In this document: in pieces, positions 43,823-55,361 of the stretch
How the letters are laid out: every line of letters begins with the position of its first letter
How positions within the stretch are numbered: position 1 is the first letter of the stretch
Assembly (NCBI GenBank): GCA_937948705.1
Contig: CALECF010000074.1
Location: 1-64,000 of the forward strand
Direction: 5' to 3'
DNA: 64,000 bases
From: an uncultured Anaerosolibacter sp.
Lineage (GTDB): Bacteria; Bacillota_A; Clostridia; Peptostreptococcales; Thermotaleaceae
Notes under the pieces: model-generated
Seen by the model: the letters and a program-made list of their open reading frames with translations, nothing else
Told to the model about the DNA's origin: nothing
The model's database searches: none
Translations under genes and position numbers: made by a program

Positions 43823-46800
43823 CTAAAATAAAGAGAGCTGATTGGTATTAGGCAGTCCACCTAAGCATCCATGGTTGTTCAAGGTTTCAATAACTGTTTT
43901 TGTGACCTTTGCCCGTGTTCTTAAGTCCTCCAAAGAAATGAATTCTCCATCCCCTCTGCATTCACAGATACTTCTAGCAGCGTTCTCCCCCACCCCCTGT
44001 AATGCGCACAATGGAGGTAAAAGTTTTCCATCAACAATCATGAATCGCTCTGCATCTGAAGCATATATATCTACCGGTAGAAAGTGTAGATTCCTTGCAT
44101 ACATCTCACTTGCCACCTCAAGTACGGTCAACAAGTCTTTTTCCTTTTGTGACATTTCATTCCCTAAAGCTTCTAGTTCCTTCATCTTACTGTTTATTCT
44201 TCCTTTTCCACCTACGATCAAATCGGCATCGAAATCTGATGCTTTTGTTGTAAAGTATGTGGCATAGAAAGCCAATGGATAATGCACCTTAAAATAAGCA
44301 ATTCTAAAGGACATCATAACATAAGCAGCTGCATGGGCCTTAGGAAACATATACTTAATTTTATTACACGAATTAATATACCACTTTGGAACTTTGTTTT
44401 GTGCCATTATTTCCTCATCTGTAGGTGATAAGCCTTTACCTTTTCTTACATTTTCCATAATTTTGAAAGCTACTTTGGGCGGCAATCCTTTATATATGAG
44501 GTAGTTCATAATATCATCTCTTGTTGAAATAACATCCTTAAGCTCTGCGATGCCTTGCCTAACAAGATCTTGAGCATTGTTAAGCCATACATCGGTTCCA
44601 TGGGACAGGCCACTTATCCGAACAAGCTCAGCAAAGGTTGAAGGCTTTGTATCGACCAACATTTGTCGTACGAATTTTGTCCCAAACTCAGGAATTCCTA
44701 AACTACCTACTTCACATACGAATTCCTTATCTACGATTTTCAAGGGTTCTAGACTGGTAAATATCTTTACTGTTTCTCTATCATCCAGAGGAATTTGGGT
44801 AGGGTCAACACCAGTAATGTCTTGGAGCATTCTAATGATTGTAGGTACGTCGTGGCCAAGAATATCTAATTTAAGCAATCTACCACTGATAGAATGATAG
44901 TCAAAGTGGGTGGTAATAATACCAGAGGATCCATCATTAGCTGGGTATTGAATTGGACAAAAATCATAAATTTCTTTATAGCTAGGTACAACCATTACAC
45001 CACCTGGATGCTGACCTGTTGTCCTTTTTACGCCTGTACATCCCTTCACCAATCTTTCAATTTCACGATTATTTACTGGGATTTGTTTCTCTTCATGATA
45101 TTTTTTAACAAAGCCATAGGCTGTCTTATCTGCAATGGTACCGATAGTCCCTGCCCTGAACACATAACCCTCTCCAAAAAGTTCTTCGGTATATTTATGG
45201 GCGGTAGATTGATATTCCCCAGCAAAGTTTAAGTCAATATCAGGCTCCTTATCACCCTCGAATCCTAGAAATACTTCGAAGGGTATGTCATGGCCATCTT
45301 TTAAGAAGGGAGTACTACAGTTTGGACAAATCTTATCTTTTAGATCTGCTCCACTTCCAATGGATCCATCGATAATAAATTCTGAATGTTTACAATTGGG
45401 GCAGACGTAATGGGGTGGTAATGGATTTACTTCTGTAATATCACTCATTGTTGCTACAAAGGATGATCCCACCGATCCCCTCGAACCTACAAGATATCCA
45501 TCTTGCAAAGACTTTGCAACCAATTTTTGAGCGATGATATACATAACAGCATATCCATTGCTGATAATAGAGTTTAATTCGCGGCCTAGCCTTTTTTGCA
45601 CCAATTCTGGAAGCGAATCCCCGTAAATACGTGTAGCCTTTTCGTAACACATTCTTCGAAGGTCTTCCTCCGATCCTTCAATAATTGGCGGAAAAGTATC
45701 ATCCGGTATTGGTATAATGCTATCGACCTGATTTGCAATATCATTTGGATAGTTAACAACGACATCTAATGCAGTATTCTTTCCAAGGTATTCAAACTCT
45801 TTCAGCATTTCATCGGTTGTCTTAAAATACAGCGGCGTCTGTTCATCTGCATCATCAAATCCTTGCCCCGCCATTAAAATTCTTCTATAAGCTTCATCAT
45901 GAGGATCAAGGAAATGCACGTCACCAGTGGCAACCACCGGCTTATGAAATTCCGTTCCTAGTGCTACGATCTTTCTATTGATTTCTTTCAACTCATCTTC
46001 GTTCTTAACAATCCCTTTATCAATTAAAAATGTATTGTTCCGAATAGGTTGTATTTCCAAATAGTCATAGTATTTGACGATTTGATCTATCTCACGATTA
46101 GATTTATTGCTGGTTAGGGCCCGATATAATTCTCCTGCTTCACAAGCTGTTCCAATGATCAGTCCTTCTCTCATCTGTGTTAAGAGGGTTTTGGGAATTC
46201 GTGGCCTCTTATAAAAATGATTTATATGAGATGCAGATATTAATTTATACAAATTCTTTAACCCAATGTAATTTTTTACCAGAATAATGATGTGATACGT
46301 ATCCATTTTCTTAATATCAGCATTTTTAGAGAATAACTCATTTATTTCTTTTAGCATAGTAATATTTTTTTGTTTTAAAAGATCTATAAAATGAATAAAG
46401 ATTTCGGCAGTGGCATTCGCATCATCTACCGCACGATGATGATTTTTTAGTGCAACACCTAATTCAGCCGCAATCACATTCAATTTATATTTCTTAAGCT
46501 TTGGCATGAGTATCTTGGCTAGGGACAATGTATCCACAACAGGATTATCAAAGCCAATACCCATCCTCTTGCAATTTTCTTTAATGAAAGAAGTATCAAA
46601 ACCGGCATTATGAGCGACAACAGGATTGTCTCCAACAAATTGTATGAACTGTGGGAGAACCACTTCGATTCTGGGTTGGTCTTTCAGCATTTCATCCGTA
46701 ATCCCCGTTAATTCTACAATATTCGCTGGAATAGTCCTTTCTGGATTCACTAGCATATTAAAGCGGTCCATCACTTTCCCATCACAAACCTTTACAGCAC

Positions 46801-48100
46801 CAATTTCAGTAATCTTATCATGTTTACTGGATAGGCCTGTTGTCTCAATGTCAAAAACAACATAACACTGATCTAAAGATTTGTCATTACAATTCAATAC
46901 AATAGGTGCACCATCATTCACTAAATACCCTTCTACCCCATAGATCACCTTAACACCATGTTTTTTTCCAGCCTCCATGGCTTCGGGGAAGGCCTGGACC
47001 ACACCATGATCCGTGATAGCAATGGCGGAATGCCCCCATTGTGCAGCTCTTTTTACAAGGCTAGATGCTGATGAAAGGCCATCCATAGAGCTCATTTGGG
47101 TATGGGCATGTAATTCTATTCGCTTATGCTCGCTCCGATCCATTCTAACAACGGGTGTTACTTCATTAATATCATTGGCCATAATAATTAATTCTCTAGA
47201 GAAGGTATCATACCTAGCCTCACCCTTAAGCCGAATGTGTTTTCCTACGACTAGTTTCTCACTCAGTAACTCGGTCTGCTCCTTTTTTGCGAATATCTTT
47301 ATAGCAATTGATCCTGTATAATCTGTAATACACAGGGTAAATAATGTCTTGTTATTTTTTAGCTCCCTGGTTTCTAGGCTGAAAATCTCTCCTTCTATAC
47401 AGGCAGTTCCAGACTCTTCCGTTATATCTGATATGGGAATCTTCCCGTCATTAATTCTTTTCCCCAGCACAACGCCTTCAATATTTTGTCCTTTATCCTT
47501 TGTGTTTTTTGTTAGTGTCGTTTTTTCTACCTGTTGATGAATTAATCCCTTTAATAAGTTTTGTGTTTCTTCCTCTTTTTCCTTTAAGTATATCTCATTG
47601 CAATCTGACACTTCTTCTGGTTCATAAATAAGCATTACTTTTATGGAAATACCAAACTCATATAAGAAAATTCTCTCAATGAAATGATCTACTTTTTTTT
47701 CTTTTAGACTTTCAACACCTAACTCACTCTCAATACGTACATATAGTAGACTACTTTCTAAATGAAATTCAGCATTTTTCATCCAGGCCAAAGTAGAGGG
47801 CAATTTTTGATTCAATTCAAAAAGAATATTATCTTTATAATCCAGGATAATACTCTCTTGATCAAAATTCATATTCTTATACACTGTGAAGAAGTTAATC
47901 TCTTGGAGAAAGGATAAACTTCTATGAACTTTTTCTTTAAGCTTGTCAAGATTCTGCTTATGGATAATTTGTTTAGGTGCTACCACAATATCCAGCCTTT
48001 TTTTTTCCTGATTATATCTAATTTTTTCAATGTCTCCATCAACGGTTGCTTGTATATCCGCCGACAAACTACCAAAAACACTACTAAGCATGTTATCCAT
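43823..48100 (-). CDS. polC: DNA polymerase III alpha subunit, PolC type
   Basis: PolC is the replicative polymerase of low-GC Gram-positives. The 1425-residue protein has an OB domain (~220-320), a PHP domain (RIELHAHTQMSSMDGLSS, ~335) split by a DEDDh proofreading exonuclease (YVVFDIETTGLSSKHDKITEIG, ~410), a second PHP part, a zinc finger (CPNCKHSEF and CPNCSTPF, ~900), the catalytic palm (GFEGDKEPDIDLNF, ~950), fingers and the C-terminal domain ending NQLSLF, the beta-clamp-binding motif. Length matches the family. Confidence 0.98.
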   Translation of the reverse strand: MDNMLSSVFGSLSADIQATVDGDIEKIRYNQEKKRLDIVVAPKQIIHKQNLDKLKEKVHRSLSFLQEINFFTVYKNMNFDQESIILDYKDNILFELNQKLPSTLAWMKNAEFHLESSLLYVRIESELGVESLKEKKVDHFIERIFLYEFGISIKVMLIYEPEEVSDCNEIYLKEKEEETQNLLKGLIHQQVEKTTLTKNTKDKGQNIEGVVLGKRINDGKIPISDITEESGTACIEGEIFSLETRELKNNKTLFTLCITDYTGSIAIKIFAKKEQTELLSEKLVVGKHIRLKGEARYDTFSRELIIMANDINEVTPVVRMDRSEHKRIELHAHTQMSSMDGLSSASSLVKRAAQWGHSAIAITDHGVVQAFPEAMEAGKKHGVKVIYGVEGYLVNDGAPIVLNCNDKSLDQCYVVFDIETTGLSSKHDKITEIGAVKVCDGKVMDRFNMLVNPERTIPANIVELTGITDEMLKDQPRIEVVLPQFIQFVGDNPVVAHNAGFDTSFIKENCKRMGIGFDNPVVDTLSLAKILMPKLKKYKLNVIAAELGVALKNHHRAVDDANATAEIFIHFIDLLKQKNITMLKEINELFSKNADIKKMDTYHIIILVKNYIGLKNLYKLISASHINHFYKRPRIPKTLLTQMREGLIIGTACEAGELYRALTSNKSNREIDQIVKYYDYLEIQPIRNNTFLIDKGIVKNEDELKEINRKIVALGTEFHKPVVATGDVHFLDPHDEAYRRILMAGQGFDDADEQTPLYFKTTDEMLKEFEYLGKNTALDVVVNYPNDIANQVDSIIPIPDDTFPPIIEGSEEDLRRMCYEKATRIYGDSLPELVQKRLGRELNSIISNGYAVMYIIAQKLVAKSLQDGYLVGSRGSVGSSFVATMSDITEVNPLPPHYVCPNCKHSEFIIDGSIGSGADLKDKICPNCSTPFLKDGHDIPFEVFLGFEGDKEPDIDLNFAGEYQSTAHKYTEELFGEGYVFRAGTIGTIADKTAYGFVKKYHEEKQIPVNNREIERLVKGCTGVKRTTGQHPGGVMVVPSYKEIYDFCPIQYPANDGSSGIITTHFDYHSISGRLLKLDILGHDVPTIIRMLQDITGVDPTQIPLDDRETVKIFTSLEPLKIVDKEFVCEVGSLGIPEFGTKFVRQMLVDTKPSTFAELVRISGLSHGTDVWLNNAQDLVRQGIAELKDVISTRDDIMNYLIYKGLPPKVAFKIMENVRKGKGLSPTDEEIMAQNKVPKWYINSCNKIKYMFPKAHAAAYVMMSFRIAYFKVHYPLAFYATYFTTKASDFDADLIVGGKGRINSKMKELEALGNEMSQKEKDLLTVLEVASEMYARNLHFLPVDIYASDAERFMIVDGKLLPPLCALQGVGENAARSICECRGDGEFISLEDLRTRAKVTKTVIETLNNHGCLGGLPNTNQLSLF

Positions 48101-48142
48101 CTAAACCACCCTTAAAACTCAAATTAATTTTAGACCCGTGGA

Positions 48143-49198
48143 TTATAATTTGTCGATCTCTTCAAGTAAAACCTTCTCAATTTCATCCTCGGATAATTTT
48201 CTTATGATCTCTCCCTTTTTAAAAAGCAGCGCCGATGACTTACCACCCGCAATGCCGATATCAGCTTCCCTGGCCTCTCCAGGGCCGTTTACTGCGCACC
48301 CCATAATGGCCACAGTAATGGGTTTATTCACATTCTGCAGCTTTACTTCCATTCGATTTGCTAATTTAATTAAATCGATTTGGCATCTCCCGCAGGTAGG
48401 ACAAGAAATCAAATTTACACCGTAATTTCTAAGTCCTAATGATTTTAATATTTCCTTTGCAACTTTTATTTCTTCTATTGGATCTCCTGTTAAAGATACC
48501 CTTAGGGTATCTCCCAACCCGTCCAATAGAAGGGCACCAATACCTATGGCTGATTTAACTGTTCCACTCCATAATGTGCCGGCCTCAGTAATACCTATAT
48601 GCAGCGGATAATCGACTTTTTGTGAAAGCAATTTGTAAGATTCCACAGTCAACCTGATATCAGATGCTTTTAGGGAAACTACTATATCCTCAAAATCTAA
48701 ATGTTCCAGTATTTTAATATGTTCCATGGCACTTTCCACAAGGGCCTCAGCATTTAGCTCTCCATACTTTTCATAAATTCTCTTGTCAATTGACCCTGCA
48801 TTTACTCCAATCCGAATAGGGATATTTCTCGTCTTCGCCTGGGCAACAACTTTACGGACACGAACAATATCTCCAATATTTCCCGGATTCAATCGAAGCT
48901 TATCAATACCATTTTCAATGGCTACCAAGGCCAGGCGATAATCGAAATGTATATCCGCTACCAAAGGAATATGTATTTGAGATTTTATTTGGGTTATGGC
49001 GTTTGCTGCTTCCTCATCGGGAATAGCGATTCTTACAATTTCACATCCAGCCTCTTCTAGTTCTAAAATTTGCTTTACTGTTCCTTGAACGTTCCGAGTA
49101 TCGGTATTGGTCATAGACTGAATAGTTATGGGTGCGTTACCACCGATCTTTATATTACCACATTGTACACTTTTTGTCCTTTTTCTGTTCACGTACAT
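48143..49198 (-). CDS. ispG: 4-hydroxy-3-methylbut-2-enyl diphosphate synthase
   Basis: IspG is the iron-sulfur enzyme of the MEP isoprenoid pathway that makes HMBPP. The 351-residue protein has the N-terminal TIM barrel ([37 protein letters not shown]) and cluster ligands C-x2-C in SCPTCGRC (~270) plus the third Cys in [12 protein letters not shown] (~302). The ATG at 49198 is 8 nt after AGGTGG. It follows rseP and dxr and replaces proS, found at this spot in B. subtilis. Confidence 0.96.
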   Translation of the reverse strand: MYVNRKRTKSVQCGNIKIGGNAPITIQSMTNTDTRNVQGTVKQILELEEAGCEIVRIAIPDEEAANAITQIKSQIHIPLVADIHFDYRLALVAIENGIDKLRLNPGNIGDIVRVRKVVAQAKTRNIPIRIGVNAGSIDKRIYEKYGELNAEALVESAMEHIKILEHLDFEDIVVSLKASDIRLTVESYKLLSQKVDYPLHIGITEAGTLWSGTVKSAIGIGALLLDGLGDTLRVSLTGDPIEEIKVAKEILKSLGLRNYGVNLISCPTCGRCQIDLIKLANRMEVKLQNVNKPITVAIMGCAVNGPGEAREADIGIAGGKSSALLFKKGEIIRKLSEDEIEKVLLEEIDKL

Positions 49199-49214
49199 CA
49201 AAATGACCACCTAT

Positions 49215-50225
49215 CTAAAAAATATCAAATCGAATAATGTCCTTATAAACTATAAAAACCATTAAAGCCATCAAGAGAACAAATCCTACCAAATGAATAA
49301 AACCTTCTTTTTCAGGATCTAATGGCTTCCCACTTAGACCTTCAAATGCCAGGAATATCAAACGTCCACCATCAAGCGCAGGTATTGGAAGCAAATTAAC
49401 GATACCTAAATTAATGCTTATCACTGCTGCAATATGTAAAACATTGAATATACCAATCTTTGCAGCTTCACCTACGATATGAATTATCCCCACAGGCCCA
49501 ACAACATCCTCTGTTGATGCTTTTCCCCTAAAAAGATTTCCAATATAGTCTAACATACCAGTTAATACAAACGAGGTTCTCTCAACACTGGCTTTGGCCG
49601 CTAAACCAAAGGACTTCTTCAGCATTGGCGTAATTCCAATTACCGTTTGTTTTGTCTCAACATTCATAACTGGTTCCACAATAATGTTTTTTTGCTTTCC
49701 ATCCTTATCAATCAGTTCAATATTCAATGATTTAGCTTTACTTCCATTTATGATTTGAACAATTTTATCCCAGCTATTAATTTTTTCTTCATCTATACGC
49801 ACGATACGATCACCGGCAATGATTCCTGCTGATTCGGCGGGAAGTCCTGGGGTAACTTGACCGATCTGAGTCGTTGGAAACCCGATAGAATAGAAAATAA
49901 TCATAAACAGTACTATCGCTAAAATAAAATTCATCACTGGTCCTGCTAAAATAACTGATACTCTTGCCCATAAAGGTTTATTATTGAAGCTTCTTGCATC
50001 AAAGGATGCTTCATCTTCGCCCTCCATCTTAACGTATCCTCCAATTGGAAGCGCTCTTACAGAGTAAGAAGTCTCTTTTCCTCTTACGCTTAATAATTTA
50101 GGGCCCATACCTACTGCAAATTCATGGACCTTAATGCCTACTGCCTTCGCTATTGCAAAGTGACCCAACTCATGAAATATAACAAGCAGACCAAACACCA
50201 ATATTGCTGCAATGACTGTTCCCAT
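49215..50225 (-). CDS. rseP: site-2 intramembrane zinc protease RseP/RasP
   Basis: RseP cuts anti-sigma factors and leftover signal peptides within the membrane. The 336-residue protein has the zinc motif HELGH in LLVIFHELGHFAIAKAVG (~15-32), one PDZ domain (~110-185, with GLPAESAGIIAGDRIVRID), and the second metal-ligand motif LLPIPALDGGRL (~275). Four membrane segments are apparent. The ATG at 50225 follows AGGTGGTG. It lies between dxr and ispG, as in many Firmicutes. Confidence 0.95.
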   Translation of the reverse strand: MGTVIAAILVFGLLVIFHELGHFAIAKAVGIKVHEFAVGMGPKLLSVRGKETSYSVRALPIGGYVKMEGEDEASFDARSFNNKPLWARVSVILAGPVMNFILAIVLFMIIFYSIGFPTTQIGQVTPGLPAESAGIIAGDRIVRIDEEKINSWDKIVQIINGSKAKSLNIELIDKDGKQKNIIVEPVMNVETKQTVIGITPMLKKSFGLAAKASVERTSFVLTGMLDYIGNLFRGKASTEDVVGPVGIIHIVGEAAKIGIFNVLHIAAVISINLGIVNLLPIPALDGGRLIFLAFEGLSGKPLDPEKEGFIHLVGFVLLMALMVFIVYKDIIRFDIF

Positions 50226-50236
50226 ATTCACACCAC

Positions 50237-51385
50237 CTATTTAATTATGTTTTTAACGTGCGCCCTTGCCCAAAGATCAATTTCAATAATTTTATCTATA
50301 TCCAGAGAATACTCTATACTATGCTTCTCTAGAATCTTTTCTAATATATGTGGTATTTCACAAAAACCAATTTTTCTTTGTAAAAACAGTTCAACTAACT
50401 CCTCATTGGCACCATTTAATACTGTAGGCATACTTCCCCCAGCCTTTAACGAATCATAAGCTAATCTAAGAGCTGGAAACTTTATAGTATCTGGTTGTTC
50501 AAAGCTTAAGCTACCTAATTGATAAAAATCCATCTTTTCATAATTATTCTCAATACGTTTAGGATATGTTAGTGCATATTGAATCGGTACTCGCATGTCA
50601 GGGCAGCCTAATTGAGCAAGAATAGAGCTGTCTTTATATTCAACAAGAGAATGAATAATACTTTGGGGATGAACCACTACCTCAATTTGTTCTGTTGGTA
50701 TGTTGAATAGCCATTTTGCTTCAATTACTTCAAGGCCTTTATTCATTAATGTGGCTGAGTCTATGGAAATCTTCTTTCCCATATTCCATTTAGGATGTTT
50801 AAGAGCTTCCTCAAGGGTCACTTGTTGCAATTGTTCTAAAGAATGTCCTCTAAATGGTCCCCCAGATGCTGTCAATATGATCCTTCTAATATCTTCGGTT
50901 TTAGATCCTTGTATGCACTGAAAGATTGCACTATGCTCACTATCTACAGGGATAATTTTTACACCTTGGGTTTGGGCCTCCTTCATCACAATTTCTCCCG
51001 CAGTTACCAAGGTTTCCTTATTGGCCAAAGCAATATTCTTTTTTGCTTGAATTGCTTTCATTGTAGGAAGTAACCCAATCATACCAACAACTGCCGTCAA
51101 TACTGTATCAATATCAGGCAACGTTGCAACTGAAATAAGTCCTTCCACACCAGTTACTATTTCTGTTTTGCATTTCCCTAGCCTTTTTGATAACTCAAAG
51201 GCCTTGGTATCTTCCATAACCGCAGCCACCACAGGTTTAAATTCCCTAATTTGCTGCTCTAATTCATCAATATTATTGTTACCACTTAAGCCTAATATAT
51301 GAAATTCGTTCTTATTGTTTCTAACCACATCTATCGTCTGTCTTCCAATAGATCCAGTAGATCCTAAGATACTAATATTCTTCAT
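50237..51385 (-). CDS. dxr: 1-deoxy-D-xylulose-5-phosphate reductoisomerase
   Basis: Dxr carries out the first committed step of the MEP pathway. The 382 residues show the NADPH motif LGSTGSIGRQTIDV (~5-18), ANKETLVTAG (~122), the metal-site motif PVDSEHSAIFQC (~147) and TASGGPFRG (~170). With ispG two genes on, this makes an isoprenoid supply for undecaprenyl phosphate made by uppS just upstream. Confidence 0.97.
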   Translation of the reverse strand: MKNISILGSTGSIGRQTIDVVRNNKNEFHILGLSGNNNIDELEQQIREFKPVVAAVMEDTKAFELSKRLGKCKTEIVTGVEGLISVATLPDIDTVLTAVVGMIGLLPTMKAIQAKKNIALANKETLVTAGEIVMKEAQTQGVKIIPVDSEHSAIFQCIQGSKTEDIRRIILTASGGPFRGHSLEQLQQVTLEEALKHPKWNMGKKISIDSATLMNKGLEVIEAKWLFNIPTEQIEVVVHPQSIIHSLVEYKDSSILAQLGCPDMRVPIQYALTYPKRIENNYEKMDFYQLGSLSFEQPDTIKFPALRLAYDSLKAGGSMPTVLNGANEELVELFLQRKIGFCEIPHILEKILEKHSIEYSLDIDKIIEIDLWARAHVKNIIK

Positions 51386-51427
51386 ACGATCACCCTTTCG
51401 ACGCTGTTTAGATCATTGTTACTTTTC

Positions 51428-51462
51428 TATTCTAAAAAGCAAAAAGGCATGTATTGCCTTTT
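51428..51462 (-). terminator. terminator between cdsA and dxr
   Basis: On the minus strand AAAAGGCA and TGCCTTTT arms with a 5-nt loop are followed by TTGCTTTTTAG, about 13 nt past the cdsA stop. Confidence 0.85.
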
Positions 51463-51474
51463 AAACACCTAACA

Positions 51475-52257
51475 TTATTTAATCACCAACACAATGTAAT
51501 AGTATATGAATGGTGCTGTAAAAAGTATACTATCAAATCTATCTAAAACACCTCCATGTCCAGGCATTATTTTTCCATAATCTTTAATGCCTGCATATCT
51601 TTTGAACATAGAAGCCGTGAGATCTCCCAATTGGGCCACAATACTACCAATGAACCCCAAAATTAGACAATGTATAATGATTTGAGGCGCTACAAAACTA
51701 GCAAAAATTCCACTACTAATGATACAGCCTAGTATGCCCCCTACCGATCCTTCTATTGTCTTTTTCGGGCTTATATTGGGACATAATTTTGTCTTTCCAA
51801 TAAACACACCGGTAAAATAGGCAAAGGTATCTGTAGCAAATGCAGTTATAAATACCAACCACACAAGTTTAGGATAACTACTGGTCATGATAAATGTAAC
51901 ATGGAAGATAAAAAATACAATATAATATATACCAAGAGCAGTAATTCCACAAGATAAAATATTTACTTTTTTTCCTAATAACCCATAGATTAATATCATA
52001 AAAATATTTAGAAAAAACCAAAGCATTATTAATTCTAGCCTCATTCCATTATAGGTAAAAAAAGCCAATAGACATGCACTGGTTATACCTATAATCTTTG
52101 AAGGCTTAATATTCACATTATGAAAAGCATTGAAAAACTCATCTATACCTAGCATTGCTAAAATTAGTATGGCAATTTTCAGTATGATGCCTCCCTTTAC
52201 AACTACAAACAACAACAGCGGAATCCCCAATAACGCTGATATGATTCTAACTAACAT
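51475..52257 (-). CDS. cdsA: phosphatidate cytidylyltransferase
   Basis: CdsA makes CDP-diacylglycerol, the precursor used by PgsA (also in this window) and other phospholipid synthases. The 260-residue protein has about eight membrane segments and the C-terminal family signature RYAGIKDYGKIMPGHGGVLDRFDS (~213-236). It starts 11 nt after uppS. Confidence 0.96.
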   Translation of the reverse strand: MLVRIISALLGIPLLLFVVVKGGIILKIAILILAMLGIDEFFNAFHNVNIKPSKIIGITSACLLAFFTYNGMRLELIMLWFFLNIFMILIYGLLGKKVNILSCGITALGIYYIVFFIFHVTFIMTSSYPKLVWLVFITAFATDTFAYFTGVFIGKTKLCPNISPKKTIEGSVGGILGCIISSGIFASFVAPQIIIHCLILGFIGSIVAQLGDLTASMFKRYAGIKDYGKIMPGHGGVLDRFDSILFTAPFIYYYIVLVIK

Positions 52258-52268
52258 AAAATCTCCTC

Positions 52269-53036
52269 CTATTTGACGCCGCCGTATCTTCTGTCTCTTT
52301 TCTGATAGTCTATAATGGCCTCTATCAAATGCTTCCCGGAAAAATCTGGCCAGAATATATTCGAGAACCAGAACTCACTATACGCAATCTGCCAAAGTAA
52401 GAAATTACTAACCCTTAATTCTCCGCTAGGTCTTATGAGCAAATCCGGATCTGGAATTCCAGCAGTATATAGGAATCCAGAGAACATTTCTTCATCGATG
52501 GATTCTATTTCTAATTCATTATTCTTCACTTGCCTTGATATCTCTTTTATTGCATGTATAATTTCGGATCTTCCTCCATAGTTTAATGCAATATTTACAA
52601 TTAAGCCATCATTGTTTTGTGTTAACTCAAATGCGCTATGAATTTCTTCTTGAGCACTTTCTGGCAATCTATCAATGTCACCAATAATATGAATCTTCAC
52701 ATTGTTCTCATGCAGCTCTTTTACTTCTTTTCGTAAATACATCACCAATAACTGCATAAGAGTATTCACTTCATCTTGGGGTCTTTTCCAATTTTCTGTA
52801 GAAAAAGCATATAGAGATAAATATTTGATTCCCAACTGGGAACTGGTATGAATAATATCTCTTAATGCCTCCACACCTGCCTTATGTCCTGCAGTTCTCG
52901 GTAATCCTCTTTTTTTTGCCCATCTCCCGTTTCCATCCATGATGATAGCCACATGCCTAGGCATTCTCTTTAGATCAATATTCTCTAAATCATAAGCAGC
53001 AGGCTGCTTTTTAAATATGCTTTTAATAAATTTCAT
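52269..53036 (-). CDS. uppS: undecaprenyl diphosphate synthase
   Basis: UppS condenses farnesyl and isopentenyl diphosphates into the C55 carrier for peptidoglycan. The 255-residue protein has the cis-prenyltransferase motifs [24 protein letters not shown] (~28-51), [15 protein letters not shown] (~77), LNYGGRSEI and [29 protein letters not shown]. An N-terminal extension of about 25 residues precedes the core. Confidence 0.97.
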   Translation of the reverse strand: MKFIKSIFKKQPAAYDLENIDLKRMPRHVAIIMDGNGRWAKKRGLPRTAGHKAGVEALRDIIHTSSQLGIKYLSLYAFSTENWKRPQDEVNTLMQLLVMYLRKEVKELHENNVKIHIIGDIDRLPESAQEEIHSAFELTQNNDGLIVNIALNYGGRSEIIHAIKEISRQVKNNELEIESIDEEMFSGFLYTAGIPDPDLLIRPSGELRVSNFLLWQIAYSEFWFSNIFWPDFSGKHLIEAIIDYQKRDRRYGGVK

Positions 53037-53063
53037 ACATAAGAGCCTCCAATAATCACTGAA

Positions 53064-53097
53064 AATAAATATTATAAACCCCCTTTAACGGGGGCTT
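53064..53097 (-). terminator. terminator between the PASTA gene and uppS
   Basis: On the minus strand CCCCC (complement 53090-53094) and GGGGG (complement 53079-53083) with flanking A-T pairs form a GC stem, followed by TTTATAATATTTATTTT. It overlaps the stop codon of the PASTA gene and closes the rpsB-to-PASTA transcript. Confidence 0.88.
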
Positions 53098-53281
53098 AAA
53101 AGTAACTCACTGTCAATTCAATCCAATTTTCACATAGGACCTGCTTCACTACTCTGCACTCACCAGTGGCAACCTTGTCTTTAGGTGCAAAAGTTTCAGA
53201 TACCCTTATATCTCGATGAAGCCTCGATAATTCAACCTTAGCGCTCTCCAATGTAAACCCTACCACATCAGGAATATTCAC
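53096..53281 (-). CDS. stand-alone PASTA-domain-like small protein
   Basis: The 61-residue product (NIPDVVGFTLESAKVELSRL at the start, then an IRVSETFAPKD segment and a VVKQVLCENWIELTVSYF end) has the PASTA pattern: P-D-V-V-G near the start, an amphipathic helix, and strands. It is one PASTA unit with no signal peptide, membrane segment or kinase. The start is GTG, 9 nt after GGAGGT, which lies in the last codons of frr, 5 nt upstream. PASTA units usually bind muropeptides outside the cell, so a cytoplasmic single unit is unusual. Function unknown. Confidence 0.75.
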   Translation of the reverse strand: MNIPDVVGFTLESAKVELSRLHRDIRVSETFAPKDKVATGECRVVKQVLCENWIELTVSYF

Positions 53282-53286
53282 AAAAA

Positions 53287-53844
53287 CTATACCTCCATGA
53301 TCTCTTTTTCTTTTTTCTCAATCAACTCATCTATGATCTCAATATACTTATTGGTCATTTTCTGTACTTCATCTTCTGACTTTTTTAAATCATCTTCTGT
53401 AATCTCAGTGGTTTTCTGCATCTTCTTTAGCTTATCATTCGCCTCTCTTCGTTCATTTCGAATCGCGATTTTGGCGTCTTCTCCGATTTTCTTCGCAAGC
53501 TTTGTTAAGTCCTTTCTTCTCTCTTCAGTTAACTGAGGAACAGCAAGTCTTATGATTTTTCCGTCATTGGACGGATTAATCCCCAAATCAGACTGTGTAA
53601 TAGCTTTCTCAATAGATTGTACTGAAGATTTGTCAAAAGGTTGAATGACTAACAATCTTGGTTCTGGTGCAGATACCGTAGCAATTTGCTTCAACGGTGT
53701 AGGTGATCCGTAATACTCAACAGTAATACGATCCAGTAAAGCTGGGTTTGCTCTGCCTGCCCTAATGCTATGTAAGTCTTCCTTTAATACCCCAATCGTC
53801 TTTTGCATTTTTTCTTCTAATTCTTTGTGTACATTTAAACTCAT
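53287..53844 (-). CDS. frr: ribosome recycling factor
   Basis: RRF splits post-termination ribosomes together with EF-G. The 185 residues match the family: [32 protein letters not shown] (~25-56), the [19 protein letters not shown] segment and the C-terminal helix bundle. It starts at once after pyrH (the stop of pyrH is at 53845). Confidence 0.97.
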   Translation of the reverse strand: MSLNVHKELEEKMQKTIGVLKEDLHSIRAGRANPALLDRITVEYYGSPTPLKQIATVSAPEPRLLVIQPFDKSSVQSIEKAITQSDLGINPSNDGKIIRLAVPQLTEERRKDLTKLAKKIGEDAKIAIRNERREANDKLKKMQKTTEITEDDLKKSEDEVQKMTNKYIEIIDELIEKKEKEIMEV

Positions 53845-54615
<771 letters not shown>

Positions 54616-54630
54616 TTAATATAGTATTTT

Positions 54631-54658
54631 AAAAAAGAGAACACGGGGTGTGTTCTCT
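54631..54658 (-). terminator. tsf terminator
   Basis: AGAGAACAC and GTGTTCTCT arms (54636-54644 and 54650-54658), 5-nt loop, with a T-run on the minus strand. It separates rpsB-tsf from pyrH-frr. Confidence 0.9.
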
Positions 54659-54674
54659 ATGTTTAATTGTCTAA

Positions 54675-55322
54675 TTAGCTATTAATTTGTTTCGCTACTT
54701 CTTCAGCAAAGTTCTCTACTTTCTTCTCGATACCTTCGCCAACCTCAAATCTTACAAATCTTCTAATGGATAAGTTTTCTCCGATTTTTGCGATCTTCTG
54801 ATTTAATAAATCCTGAATTGTAATATCAGGATCTCTTATGAAGTCCTGCTCTAATAGACAAATTTCTTTGAAATACTTGTCTATTCTACCAGCAACCATT
54901 TTATCCACTATTTTCTCTGGCTTTCCTTCGTTTAAAGCCTGTACTCTTAAGATTTCTCTCTCTTTTTGAATAAGATCTTCAGAAACTTCTTCTCTTCTTA
55001 TGTAAAGTGGATTTGACGCTGCAATTTGCATTGCAACATCCTTAACAAATTGCTTAAACTCATCATTTTTTGCAACAAAGTCAGTCTCACTATTTACTTC
55101 TACTAGTACACCAATTCTTCCACCATGAATATATGCTTCTACGAGTCCTTCTGATGCAATTCTACCTGCTTTTTTCGCAGCTTGAGCCAATCCTCTTTCT
55201 CTAAGTGCCTCAACTGCTTTGTCCAAGTCACCATTGGTTTCTTCTAGAGCTTTTTTACAATCCATCATACCAGCTCCGGTTCTTTCTCTTAAATCTTTAA
55301 CCATTCCAGCTGTAACAGCCAT
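54675..55322 (-). CDS. tsf: elongation factor Ts
   Basis: EF-Ts recycles EF-Tu. The 215-residue protein has an N-terminal UBA-like domain with the signature [22 protein letters not shown] (~11-32) and the core [15 protein letters not shown] (~75-89). It is the short form with one full and one partial core repeat, as in many Firmicutes. It follows rpsB with an 89-nt gap containing a hairpin. Confidence 0.97.
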   Translation of the reverse strand: MAVTAGMVKDLRERTGAGMMDCKKALEETNGDLDKAVEALRERGLAQAAKKAGRIASEGLVEAYIHGGRIGVLVEVNSETDFVAKNDEFKQFVKDVAMQIAASNPLYIRREEVSEDLIQKEREILRVQALNEGKPEKIVDKMVAGRIDKYFKEICLLEQDFIRDPDITIQDLLNQKIAKIGENLSIRRFVRFEVGEGIEKKVENFAEEVAKQINS

Positions 55323-55361
55323 ATGAACGCCTCCTCATAAGTTTCTGTGTATAATATAAAT

